Assembly: GCA_965216255.1 (NCBI GenBank)
Contig: OZ244148.1
Span: 2,976,001 to 3,040,000, forward strand
Source of the DNA: G965216255 sp965216255
Lineage (GTDB): Bacteria > Bacteroidota > Rhodothermia > Rhodothermales > Bin80
DNA length: 64,000 nt
Direction: 5' to 3'
Shown: positions 1 to 8,299 of the stretch, in pieces
Layout of the letters: every line of letters starts with the position of its first letter
Position numbering within the stretch: the stretch's first letter is position 1
Program-made: the position numbers and the translations under genes
Notes under the pieces: generated by a model
The model's database searches: none
Seen by the model: only the letters and a program-made list of their open reading frames with translations
Told to the model about the DNA's origin: nothing

Positions 1-579
1 CGGACGAACCAGAAAGCGGCTCAGACACGCTACGCGGTGCAGCTGGCTGCCTCGCTGCTCATGGCTCCAGGCCATCCAGGCGTCCCGGGGCTTCAGGTAC
101 AGGGCAGCGGCCGAAAAGCCTACCGCACCCAGATAGCCGTGTGCGCTCCTTATCAGGTAGCGCAGCTGCGCCCCCGCAAACGTTCTGGCCCCCTGCGGGT
201 GCTCACGGTCCATGAGCGTGTTCCAGACTGCCCGATCCTCCGCATTGCGGACCAGGACGATCTCCAGGTCCTTGATCCGGCGCACATCCGCCGGCACGCC
301 TGTCGCCTCCGGCACCGGCGCCTCCAGCAGCCGGGGTTTGGAGATGCGAAGATCGCACTGTGCTTCGGGCAGCCTGATGTGCCCTTCCGCCTCCAGCACC
401 CGAAGTGCCTTCATGCAGCCGGAGCGCTGCCTGCGGCCGCGGGCAGCGAAGAATCCGAACTGCTCACACACCAGAGCGCCGACCGCCGACCGGCTCGTGT
501 GCTGGTGCGCCGCCACGACAGCCGACAGAGCCGGCACGGCACTGCGGAGTGTTGTCAGGATCCCGCGCTGGGCTTGCAT
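1..579 (-). CDS. DUF4338 (DruA-like) protein, N-terminal part, cut by left edge
   Basis: An open frame starts at ATG 579 and runs leftward without a stop to base 1, giving 193 codons of the N-terminal part. Its end carries the hallmark of DUF4338: a block like GAQLRYLIRSAHGYLGAVGF, then PRDAWMAWSHEQR, then LHRVACLSRFLV. This family covers the Druantia protein DruA and, far more often, N-terminal regions of DDE transposases that carry DUF4338 ahead of a catalytic domain. The catalytic part would lie to the left of the window, so the two cannot be told apart here. It lies head-to-head with another transposase remnant that starts at 622, and insertion sequences are common in this window, so a transposase is more likely. 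Domain assignment is confident; role is not. Confidence 0.72.
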   Translation of the reverse strand, partial: MQAQRGILTTLRSAVPALSAVVAAHQHTSRSAVGALVCEQFGFFAARGRRQRSGCMKALRVLEAEGHIRLPEAQCDLRISKPRLLEAPVPEATGVPADVRRIKDLEIVLVRNAEDRAVWNTLMDREHPQGARTFAGAQLRYLIRSAHGYLGAVGFSAAALYLKPRDAWMAWSHEQRGSQLHRVACLSRFLVRP

Positions 580-621
580 ACCGGTAAACTAACCGGTGCG
601 GAGGCCGTTGTTAAGTAAGAA

Positions 622-1074
622 TTGTGGTACAGGGCAGGCCTAGGCAATGACCGACCCACGCTCCTGATTACTAACCAGATGGATGCATCCGCTGTGCGAC
701 TGGTCGACCGCTATGCCCGTCGCATGGTCATTGAGAACGTAATCAGCGATGCCATTGACTTCTTCCACATGGATGCCCTCAGTGCGGCCGTGCCCATGAA
801 GATCAATGTCGACGTTCAGCTTACCGTCATAGCCAGTGTGCTGTATCGCCTGCTCGGCCTGCGGGTCGGACAAGAATTCGAAGTGGCAGAAGCGCGCAGC
901 ATCTACCGTAATCTCGTACCCACCATGGCCCATGTTACCATCACCCAAAACGAAATTGTTGTCACGTATCCCCGCCGAGCCAACAATCCCCGCCTAATGA
1001 AGGCCAACTACCACCGCCAGCACCAGCCCATTCCTTGGCTCGGTAACAAAATGCTGAGGCTGCAGTTCGCTTGA
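622..1074 (+). pseudogene. DDE transposase remnant, C-terminal part only
   Basis: The frame reads as the last 150 residues of an IS4-like DDE transposase: NQMDASAVRLVDRYARRMVIEN contains the late acidic region, followed by DFFHMDALSAAVPMK and ending PIPWLGNKMLRLQF. A TAA stop lies at 616-618, so everything upstream (hundreds of residues in a full protein) is missing and the TTG at 622 is only the first possible start. The cut-off lies next to the divergent DUF4338 gene, suggesting that one element inserted into or recombined with the other. Family level beyond DDE/IS4-like is uncertain. Confidence 0.6.
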
Positions 1075-1205
1075 CCGCCAATAAAGTCGCACCAGCCTGA
1101 TCGAATGGATTTTCAAGCTAGCGGTACGGAAACCTTGCGGCGAATGCCGTTGTTCCACTTTGCCGCGAGGTCTGGGGTAGTCCCACCAATAAGTACCGTT
1201 TGATC

Positions 1206-1460
1206 ATGCCACAGCATAAGTCTGCTGAAAAACGGGTTCGTCAGAATACCCGGCGACGCTTGCGCAACAGATATCATCGCAGTCGTCTGCGCACCATGGT
1301 GAAGCAACTGCGCTTAACTGACGATCCCGCCACGGCGCGTGCGCTGTTCCCTGAGGTGCAGGCTTACGTTGATCGATTGGTTACCAAGCGCATCATACAC
1401 CGCAATAAGGCAGCCAATTACAAACGTGCACTGGCTCGGCGCGTCCATCGCTTGGGCTAG
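1206..1460 (+). CDS. rpsT: 30S ribosomal protein S20
   Basis: An 84-residue, strongly basic protein beginning MPQHKSAEKRVRQNTRRRLRN, the classic S20 start, and ending KRALARRVHRLG. S20 binds 16S rRNA early in small-subunit assembly. ATG 1206 is chosen over the in-frame TTG 1200 because it gives the standard N-terminus MPQHKSA. It stands alone between transposase debris and an outer-membrane protein gene, consistent with its usual monocistronic setting. Length matches the family. Confidence 0.96.
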   Translation: MPQHKSAEKRVRQNTRRRLRNRYHRSRLRTMVKQLRLTDDPATARALFPEVQAYVDRLVTKRIIHRNKAANYKRALARRVHRLG

Positions 1461-1540
1461 GCATTGCCTCGCAACCATGCTTACCGGGTCTTTGAACATT
1501 CTGCCGTAGGCCCTCAGGCGATGCTGTGGCGTGATTTTCC

Positions 1541-1600
1541 GATGCTCGTCATCCTACCGAAGTGCTCGTCATCCTACCGAAGTGCTCGTCATCCTACCGA
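1541..1600 (+). repeat. 20-bp tandem repeat, three copies, upstream of OmpA-like gene
   Basis: Three head-to-tail copies of a 20-bp unit with core TGCTCGTCATCCTACCGA occupy 1541-1600; only the second base of the first copy differs. The next 20 bases (1601-1620) match the unit at about 11 positions, keep its CTACC end, and contain the GGAGGG ribosome site and the first bases of the ATG at 1619. The array thus reaches into the translation start of the next gene. Confidence 0.9.
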
Positions 1601-1618
1601 AATGGAGGGTATTCTACC

Positions 1619-3157
1619 ATGGGCTTGAGACTACGATTACTGCCTGGAATGCTAGCCGCATTGTTGTTGGCGGCAAGCACTGTGTCCGCACAGTTCGTGC
1701 GACCCGAGGGGACGCTGTTCCTGAAGCCGAGGGTAGGGATTTCATCCTATCTTGGCGACAATGAAAAGTCGCCCGCAAACTTTAACGGGGACGGCTTTAG
1801 TGTGGCGTTTCCCTGGGGCTTGGCAACGGAGGTAGGATACCAGCTATCCGTACCGTTCTCGGTCAGTGCAGCGCTGCAAATTGGCAATTTTCCCGTCATT
1901 ACACAGTTTCCTCCTCCTCCCGAGCGTTTAGAGAATGACGTGGCTGAAGATCCAACGCTGCGTACTTCGCTACAGCTTTTTGGCCGCTATACCTTCGCCA
2001 CGGCGGAACAACGCGTGGCGGCATACCTGAATTTTGGGCTTATATATTCATTCGGTTCGGCAACCCAGAATACTCCACCTAGCTTCGCCGCGGAGGAGAA
2101 CGCCAGTGCGTTCGGCCCGCTTGTGGGCATTGGTCTGGATGTTGCGCTCAATACCCAAAGTTCTTTCTTCGCCGAGATAAACTCGGGTCTCCATTTTGGG
2201 GATGACCAGTTGGACGCCAACTCCGGCAACGGATTTGGCAGCACGGACATTCTGTCTGGAATCGGTGTCGGATTCAAATTCAACTTCAGGAAGGCCGTTA
2301 CGCCACCGATGAATCTGATGCTTGAATGTCCCGGCGGTCCCGTAATTGCCGGCCAGTCAGCCACGTTTTCTGCGGTAATGAATGAGGGTATTACGTCGCC
2401 ATTGGAAACCGACTGGAAATTTGGCGATGATGCCACTGCCGAAGGTACGACTGTGACCCACACGTACACCGCAGGTGGCGTGTACACGGCGACGTTTACA
2501 GCCTCCAATGAAGCCGGGACGGATTCAGTGGACTGCGTCGTAAACGTGCTTTCGCCTGCAGAGATCGTCACGGTTACGGCTGACCGGCTATCCGTGAGCA
2601 GCTGTGACGTTGATCCGGCAATCAACTTTAGCGTGAATGCGCGTGGTGATCTGCCAATCACCTACAGTTGGGATTTCGGCGATGGCAATAGCAGTGACAT
2701 GGAAAGTCCCGTCCATACGTTCGGTGAAATTGGCACATATGAAGTGACGCTTACCGTGCGCAACCAGGCTGGGGAAGAGTCGCGCACGATGCAGATCACG
2801 GTTACCGATGACCGCTGTTTCAACTGTGACATATCGCAGATGAACTCCGTGTTCTTTAATCGCAATTCTTCTGTTCTGTCACCAGAAGGCCGTGGTCAGT
2901 TGAGTGAGAACCTGGAGATATTGAGCAACTGCACATTCAATGCACGCGTTGAGGGACACGCCTCGCGGGATGAGCGCAATGTACAGCGCCTGTCGGAAGA
3001 TCGTGCGCGTGCCGTTACGCAGTTCTACGTCGACAACGGCATCGACGCTTCCCGGCTGAATTCAGCGGGAATGGGTGCCGGTGGCCAAACCACGAAGAAG
3101 AGTGGGGTGATCCAGTTCCGCCGCGCGGATACCATACCGGAGATGTCGGACATGTAA
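1619..3157 (+). CDS. Outer-membrane protein with two PKD domains and C-terminal OmpA domain
   Basis: A 512-residue envelope protein. ATG 1619 follows GGAGGG at 1604-1609 and gives a signal peptide (MGLRLRLLPGMLAALLLAAS, cut near VSAQ). Residues about 22-220 look like a membrane beta-barrel. Two PKD domains follow, with the signatures DWKFGDD and YSWDFGDGNS, each ending in a TYT/TYEVTLTV-like strand. The last ~110 residues are OmpA-like: SVFFNRNSSVLSPEG, VEGHASRDE and RLSEDRARAVTQFYVDNG, expected to bind peptidoglycan. An in-frame GTG at 1562 would start inside the tandem repeats and hide the signal peptide, so it is rejected. It probably links outer membrane to cell wall; the ligand of the PKD domains is unknown. 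Confidence 0.88.
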   Translation: MGLRLRLLPGMLAALLLAASTVSAQFVRPEGTLFLKPRVGISSYLGDNEKSPANFNGDGFSVAFPWGLATEVGYQLSVPFSVSAALQIGNFPVITQFPPPPERLENDVAEDPTLRTSLQLFGRYTFATAEQRVAAYLNFGLIYSFGSATQNTPPSFAAEENASAFGPLVGIGLDVALNTQSSFFAEINSGLHFGDDQLDANSGNGFGSTDILSGIGVGFKFNFRKAVTPPMNLMLECPGGPVIAGQSATFSAVMNEGITSPLETDWKFGDDATAEGTTVTHTYTAGGVYTATFTASNEAGTDSVDCVVNVLSPAEIVTVTADRLSVSSCDVDPAINFSVNARGDLPITYSWDFGDGNSSDMESPVHTFGEIGTYEVTLTVRNQAGEESRTMQITVTDDRCFNCDISQMNSVFFNRNSSVLSPEGRGQLSENLEILSNCTFNARVEGHASRDERNVQRLSEDRARAVTQFYVDNGIDASRLNSAGMGAGGQTTKKSGVIQFRRADTIPEMSDM

Positions 3158-3191
3158 TTTCTCGTGTCGGTCTTACGAGCTGAAGCGGCCA

Positions 3192-4136
3192 ATGCTCGAC
3201 ATCGAATGCCTGTCACGGGAGCTGAAAGAAGAAGCGCACCGCTTGGGCTTTGAGGCCTGCGGCATCTCCCGTGCAGAGCACCTCGATGAGGAAGCGAGGC
3301 AGTTGGAAAGCTGGCTGCAAGCGGGGTTCCACGCTTCGATGGCCTACATGGAAAGGCACTTCGACAAGCGTGTTGATCCAACGAAGCTTGTCGATGGCGC
3401 TAAGTCCGTTGTCTCGGTAATTGATAACTACTATCAGACGAAGCAGCCATCCAAGGATCCTGTGGTGGGCCAGATCAGCCGTTACGCCTGGGGCGACGAC
3501 TATCACGAGGTGCTGAAAGAGAGACTATACTTGCTGTATGCCTGGCTGGAGGAGCGGACTGGCCCGATGGTTGGTAGGGCATTTGTGGATTCCGCACCGG
3601 TGTTGGACAAAGCATGGGCACGTCGGAGTGGGCTGGGATGGTTGGGCAAACATACCAACCTAATCAATCCGAGGCTGGGCTCCTATTTTTTTATCGGTGA
3701 ACTAATCGTCAGTGTGCCGCTGGCCCCCGATGGTCCGATCCCGGACCACTGCGGAACATGTACGCGCTGCATCGATGCTTGTCCCACGGAGGCCATCTAC
3801 CAGCCTTACGCAGTGGATGCTAATCGCTGCATTTCGTATTGGACGATCGAGCACCGGGGCGACGAAATCCCGGATAGGCTGGGACAGCAATTTGGTAACT
3901 GGATCTTTGGCTGCGATATATGCCAGGATGTCTGCCCGTGGAATAAATTCAAGCGCCCAACGCAGGAGAAGCGGTATGATGCCCGCCCTGGCATCACGGA
4001 GACGGAATTGCGAGATTGGTCTGAGCTGAATATCGAAGCCTTCCGCAATCGCTTTCGTAAAAGCGCCGTCAAGCGGACGCGGTTCGCAGGGTTCGTGCGA
4101 AACGTGCGCAATGCCATGGGCAATCAGTCCGGTTAG
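3192..4136 (+). CDS. queG: Epoxyqueuosine reductase QueG
   Basis: 314 residues. The enzyme reduces epoxyqueuosine to queuosine in tRNA, the last step of queuosine synthesis, using cobalamin and two [4Fe-4S] clusters in the cytoplasm. Visible are the catalytic Asp133 in FVDSAPVLDKAW, the first cluster motif CGTCTRCIDACP (Cys187, 190, 193, 197), Cys213, and the second motif CDICQDVCP (Cys241, 244, 248). The protein ends soon after the clusters and lacks the C-terminal HEAT-like region of longer forms, a common short variant. It starts 34 bases after the OmpA-like gene and converges on lysS. Confidence 0.95.
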   Translation: MLDIECLSRELKEEAHRLGFEACGISRAEHLDEEARQLESWLQAGFHASMAYMERHFDKRVDPTKLVDGAKSVVSVIDNYYQTKQPSKDPVVGQISRYAWGDDYHEVLKERLYLLYAWLEERTGPMVGRAFVDSAPVLDKAWARRSGLGWLGKHTNLINPRLGSYFFIGELIVSVPLAPDGPIPDHCGTCTRCIDACPTEAIYQPYAVDANRCISYWTIEHRGDEIPDRLGQQFGNWIFGCDICQDVCPWNKFKRPTQEKRYDARPGITETELRDWSELNIEAFRNRFRKSAVKRTRFAGFVRNVRNAMGNQSG

Positions 4137-4154
4137 CCTTTACGGCAATTCGGC

Positions 4155-5654
4155 TTAGGCTTCGGGACGCAACAGCGGGAACAGGATCACGTCGCGGATG
4201 GAGTCCTGATCGGTCATCAGCATGGCGAGTCGATCAATGCCCACGCCAAGGCCCGCAGTAGGGGGCATGCCATACTCGAGGGCGCGCAGATAGTCTTCGT
4301 CAAACTGCATGGCTTCTGCGTCCCCTCGTGCCGACAATCGCCGCTGGGCCTCGAATCGGGCGCGCTGGTCCTCTGGGTCGTTGAGTTCGCTGAAGGCATT
4401 GCAGAGCTCTTTCCCATTGCAAAACGCCTCAAACCGTTCGACGAGACCATGCGTAGTTCGGTGGCGCTTGGCGAGTGGACTCATCTCGATTGGATAGTCG
4501 GTAATAAAGGTAGGCTGTATGAGATGCGGCTCTACATTGGTGCTGAAGATTTCGTCGATGAGCTTGCCACTTCCCATTACGTCGTCCACGTCCAGACCCA
4601 TATCCTCCGCGGCCGCGGAGAGGTCCGTGCGGCTAGCCCCAATCAGGTCACGCCCCGTGTGCTTCTTTATGGCGTCGAAGAAACGGATGCGTGGCCAAGG
4701 CCGAACAAAGGAAATCTGCCTGCCACCACAAGATACCGTTGGGTCTCCGTGCAGACCTGTCGCCACAAATTCGAGCATCTCCTCTACGAGATCCATCATC
4801 CAGGCGTAATCCCGATAGGCCACATAGAGTTCGAGCATGGTGAACTCCGGGTTGTGAAACCGGCTCAGGCCTTCGTTGCGGAAGTCCTTGGCAATTTCGT
4901 AGACGCCATCAAATCCACCGACAATCAGGCGTTTCAGGTAGAGCTCGTCCGCGATACGCAGATACAGTGGCATGTCAAAGGCATTGTGATGCGTGACAAA
5001 CGGCCTTGCGGCGGCTCCTCCGTACAGCGGCTGCAGCGCAGGAGTCTCGACTTCAACGTAGCCCCGGACGTCAAGGAACTTGCGCAGGAGCGTTACCATC
5101 TGCGCGCGCCGGATGAACACGTCCCGGATATTTGGATTGACCGTGAGGTCCATGTAACGTTGGCGGTAGCGAAATTCCTTGTCCGTTACCTTGTTGTACT
5201 GCTGTCCCTCCAGTTCCTTGACAACGGGAAGTGGGCGCAGGGCCTTCGCTAGGACCGATAGCTGCGTGGCGTGTACGGTGATCTCCCCCATCTGGGTGCG
5301 GAAGACATAGCCCGCCACCCCAATAATGTCACCAATGTCGAGAAGGCGCTTGAAAACGGTATTGTAATATCCTTCTTCAAGGTCATCCCGTCGCACATAA
5401 ACCTGCATGCGTCCGGAAGCATCCTGCAGGTCCATGAAGGACGCCTTGCCCATGACCCGCTTGGACATCATCCGCCCAGCCATGGACACCACGAAAGACC
5501 CTTCCGGATGTGTCTCATCGTCAAAGCTATCCAAGATCGAGGCCACGCTCGCATCTACGTCCCATGAATAGGGATACGGATTAACGCCCAGAGCTTCTAG
5601 GGCGTGCCGCGCTTTTCTGCGGATCCGTTCCTGTTCGGAGTATGCACGCGTCAT
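4155..5654 (-). CDS. lysS: Lysine--tRNA ligase, class II
   Basis: 499 residues, normal length for bacterial LysRS. It charges tRNA-Lys with lysine. The N-terminal OB-fold that binds the anticodon spans about residues 50-160 (VSMAGRMMSKRVMGKASFMDL). Class II motif 2 is FRNEGLSRFHNPEFTMLELY and motif 3 is GLGVGIDRLAMLM near the C-terminus. It is the last gene of a minus-strand set: hypothetical gene, cyclophilin, lysS. Only 8 bases separate the cyclophilin stop from this ATG, implying co-transcription. Confidence 0.97.
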   Translation of the reverse strand: MTRAYSEQERIRRKARHALEALGVNPYPYSWDVDASVASILDSFDDETHPEGSFVVSMAGRMMSKRVMGKASFMDLQDASGRMQVYVRRDDLEEGYYNTVFKRLLDIGDIIGVAGYVFRTQMGEITVHATQLSVLAKALRPLPVVKELEGQQYNKVTDKEFRYRQRYMDLTVNPNIRDVFIRRAQMVTLLRKFLDVRGYVEVETPALQPLYGGAAARPFVTHHNAFDMPLYLRIADELYLKRLIVGGFDGVYEIAKDFRNEGLSRFHNPEFTMLELYVAYRDYAWMMDLVEEMLEFVATGLHGDPTVSCGGRQISFVRPWPRIRFFDAIKKHTGRDLIGASRTDLSAAAEDMGLDVDDVMGSGKLIDEIFSTNVEPHLIQPTFITDYPIEMSPLAKRHRTTHGLVERFEAFCNGKELCNAFSELNDPEDQRARFEAQRRLSARGDAEAMQFDEDYLRALEYGMPPTAGLGVGIDRLAMLMTDQDSIRDVILFPLLRPEA

Positions 5655-5662
5655 CGATCTAC

Positions 5663-6400
5663 CTATTCCTGGAATTCAGGAAATGGCGTCACTTCCATGG
5701 TGATATCCAGAAGAGGCCTATTGGCGACAGGGGTATTTCGCTGGCCCATCGCGGCCGGCGTCGCTACCCTCGTAATGTCGTCGAGCACGTCGAAGCCATC
5801 AACGAGTTCACCGAAGACGGTATACGCGCCGTCGAGTTTTGGAGCGCCACCCTGGGTCGAGTAGATATTGCGCGCTTCCGCCGAATAGCTGAACGAACTG
5901 TCACCCAGGGCCTGCCGGACGCGGTCCTCAAACTGAGGCAACACTTCCGGCGGAAATATCGTGCCGTGCACGATATAAAACTGGCTCCCACTGGAGGCCT
6001 TTTCGGGATTGACGCTGTCATCCTGCCGTGCTGCTGCCAGCGCCCCACGCTTGTGGATTAATTCCGGTTTGATTTCAGCGGGAACGGTATAGCCCGGCCC
6101 ACCGCCGCCATCGTTCATGGGATCGGCATCACGTGAATTTGGATCACCTCCCTGTACCATGAAGCCGGCCATGACACGGTGGAAGGTGGTGCCGTCCAAG
6201 TCGGTTCGTGCGGCAAGCTGCTTGAAGTTGTCGCGGTGGCCGGGCGTTTCGTCGTAGAGCCGCACTACCATGCGCCCGAGCGGTGTCGTGATGGCGAAGT
6301 AGTTGGTCTCCGCAAGTTGTGCGGAGGCGCCAGATTGACGTTCACTGCAGCTTAGAGCCAATAGCACGGGTATTGTCAGCATAGCGATTCTAGCATTCAT
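5663..6400 (-). CDS. Peptidyl-prolyl isomerase (cyclophilin) lipoprotein
   Basis: 245 residues. The N-terminus has a hydrophobic stretch and a lipobox LLALSC with Cys18, so it is predicted to be a lipoprotein facing the periplasm. The cyclophilin fold follows: FHRVMAGFMVQGGDP holds the catalytic Arg, then GSQFYIVHG and the end pattern AYTVFGELVDGFDVLDDI. It would catalyse cis-trans isomerisation of prolyl bonds during folding of exported proteins. An insertion between the GSQFYIVHG and VFGELVDG motifs (RVRQALGDSSFSYSAEA) is typical of the Bacteroidota type. Its start overlaps the upstream gene by 11 bases. Confidence 0.92.
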   Translation of the reverse strand: MNARIAMLTIPVLLALSCSERQSGASAQLAETNYFAITTPLGRMVVRLYDETPGHRDNFKQLAARTDLDGTTFHRVMAGFMVQGGDPNSRDADPMNDGGGGPGYTVPAEIKPELIHKRGALAAARQDDSVNPEKASSGSQFYIVHGTIFPPEVLPQFEDRVRQALGDSSFSYSAEARNIYSTQGGAPKLDGAYTVFGELVDGFDVLDDITRVATPAAMGQRNTPVANRPLLDITMEVTPFPEFQE

Positions 6401-6794
6401 CGAATTGGGGCCCCAGATGGTTTAAGAAATAGGAGAGTACAGCCAGTTGGAGCAGGGATTCCTGCTCTTCAGCGGATAGGCCGGTAGGTGCGGGTTGGGT
6501 GCGCTCCCATATCCAGTGGCCGTCCGCCTCCATGCCCACCCTTGTGTACAAGCCTAGCGACTCAAAGGCGCAATAAGTCCCCTCCATCACCAGGCGTTCT
6601 TTGGACCTTTTTTCCATGTCGGGCACATACCCACGGCCGGTCTCCTGTACACCTATAAGGAAAAGGATTCCATCCAGGTCGGCCTTCCTACCGAATTGCC
6701 GCCCAAGCCACGCCGTGAGTCTCTCCCACCTGGATCTGAGGTCGGATTCCGCCTCCAGTCTTCCTTTCCATGAAGCGGTGTAAGCGTCTTCCAC
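6390..6794 (-). CDS. Conserved hypothetical protein upstream of cyclophilin
   Basis: 134 residues, no signal peptide, many charged residues. I do not recognise a named domain. Notable stretches are LDGILFLIGVQETGRG and the helical C-terminus LLQLAVLSYFLNHLG. The gene overlaps the cyclophilin gene by 11 bases and is clearly the first gene of the hypothetical-cyclophilin-lysS unit, which supports it as real. GTG 6794 or the adjacent TTG 6797 can start it; a TGA lies a few codons upstream. The composition (LDGILFLIGVQE) resembles small cytoplasmic proteins annotated only as hypothetical in Bacteroidota. Confidence 0.7.
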   Translation of the reverse strand: MEDAYTASWKGRLEAESDLRSRWERLTAWLGRQFGRKADLDGILFLIGVQETGRGYVPDMEKRSKERLVMEGTYCAFESLGLYTRVGMEADGHWIWERTQPAPTGLSAEEQESLLQLAVLSYFLNHLGPQFDEC

Positions 6795-6927
6795 CAAGTA
6801 CCTGCCGGACCAGTCTCAATAGCGGACAGGGGTGGTCGCCAACCAAAGGTGGCATTGGATGTTCCACATGCCAGTGTACGGTCTAAGGCCTCACGCGATA
6901 GTTTCCACTGGCATCTTCGGCACAGCC

Positions 6928-8094
6928 ATGACACGTAGTCCGGCCGAAAGAGAGAGCCGCATACTAATATTGGATCACGCTGCGGTGATGGGCGGGGCCG
7001 AATGGTCTCTTTACGATATTGCACGGCATCTTCCGTCTGCGGTCCTGCTATTCGAAGACGGCCCCTTGAGGGGAAAGCTATTGTCTGCAGGGGTCCCCAC
7101 GGCTGTGCTCCCCGTTCCAGACGCTTTGGGCCGCCGAAGCGCGCGGGTCGGCTTGGTTAGAGAAATATTCGGGGCCGCCGGATTCTGGCGCGCGGCACAT
7201 GGAATTGCCCGCCGCGCCGAGGCGTTCGATATTCTCTATGCAAATTCGCTCCAGGCGTTCTTCGCGGCGGCAGCAGCCGGATATTTGGCAAACCGGCCCG
7301 TACTGTGGCATTTGCGCGAGATGCTTACGGCCGTACATGTGGCGCCGCACCGAAGGTATTTGGCCGCGAGGATCGCTAGGCGTCCATGGGTAAGCGTTGT
7401 CGCAAATTCTGCAGCAACAGCGAAAGTCTTTGTCCAAGCCGGAGGATTGCCGGACAAGGTTTGCGTCATACATAATGGTATAGATCTGGCACCGTTCGGG
7501 GGCTGTGTGGCCCTTTTGCGTGAAAGCCTCGGCTTGGGCGGAGTACCCCTTGTCGGAATGTTCGGCAGGCTAGCGAGGTGGAAAGGACACCTTGTGCTGC
7601 TGAATGCCCTTGCTGCCCTTCCCGACGTGCATGCCCTCATTGTCGGTACGGCACTCTTTGAAGATGAGGCCTACCCTCTATTATTGGAGCGGAGAGCGGC
7701 GGCGCTGGGACTCGCCGAGCGCGTACATTTCTTAGGGTATAGGGACGATGTGCCTGCCCTCATGCGTGAAGTGGATGTGGTGGTCCATGCCTCGACGGCT
7801 CCTGAGCCGTTTGGACGCGTGGTGGTGGAGGCCATGCTGGCATCTACACCCGTCGTAGCTACATGTGTGGGCGGGGTACCGGAGATCATTGAGCACGGCG
7901 TAACCGGACTACTGGTTAGTCCGGGTGATCCTTCTGCATTGGAAGAGGCAGTAAGAGCGTTGATGGCGGACCGCCTGTGGGCCGGTCAGGTGGGGCGCCG
8001 CGGTGAGGAGGCTGCGCTGCGGAGATTCGGACTTCAGCCGATGCTGCGACGGCTTGATGAGCAGCTTGCGGTGGCCCGGCTGCACATGGAATGA
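6928..8094 (+). CDS. Glycosyltransferase family 4
   Basis: 388 residues, GT-B fold. The N-terminal half has the donor/acceptor cleft start ILILDHAAVMGGAEWSL; the C-terminal half has the glycosyltransferase group 1 pattern GMFGRLARWKGH, VHFLGYRDDV and EPFGRVVVEAMLAS with the EX7E signature, then GGVPEIIEHGVTGLLV. It transfers a sugar from a nucleotide sugar to a lipid, glycan or protein acceptor that cannot be deduced. The upstream in-frame GTG 6832 adds 32 unlikely residues; ATG 6928 just before MTRSPAERESRILIL fits better. It is divergent from the preceding gene unit and stands without other polysaccharide genes. Confidence 0.87.
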   Translation: MTRSPAERESRILILDHAAVMGGAEWSLYDIARHLPSAVLLFEDGPLRGKLLSAGVPTAVLPVPDALGRRSARVGLVREIFGAAGFWRAAHGIARRAEAFDILYANSLQAFFAAAAAGYLANRPVLWHLREMLTAVHVAPHRRYLAARIARRPWVSVVANSAATAKVFVQAGGLPDKVCVIHNGIDLAPFGGCVALLRESLGLGGVPLVGMFGRLARWKGHLVLLNALAALPDVHALIVGTALFEDEAYPLLLERRAAALGLAERVHFLGYRDDVPALMREVDVVVHASTAPEPFGRVVVEAMLASTPVVATCVGGVPEIIEHGVTGLLVSPGDPSALEEAVRALMADRLWAGQVGRRGEEAALRRFGLQPMLRRLDEQLAVARLHME

Positions 8095-8299
8095 AGTCCG
8101 GACGGACCAGTGTGTGCAATTGTCCTGCCAGGATGCGCCCATAGATAATATTGGTAAGCATGTGTACAGGCCGATGCCGTGTTTAAGCGGATGGTGCGCA
8201 TGCTGGAGGGCGTTTTCTGCAGCCTCGGAGGATGACTAGAGAAACTTTTGTGGTGGCCCAATCTTATCCATGCAACGCTAACCAAAATCTCATGCTACC

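Noticed and set aside
1562..1618. An earlier GTG start for the OmpA-like gene
   Set aside because: It lies within the tandem repeats and would place residues ahead of a clear signal peptide and ribosome site.
4449..5252. A 267-codon open frame opposite lysS
   Set aside because: It is the complement of a well-supported lysyl-tRNA synthetase.
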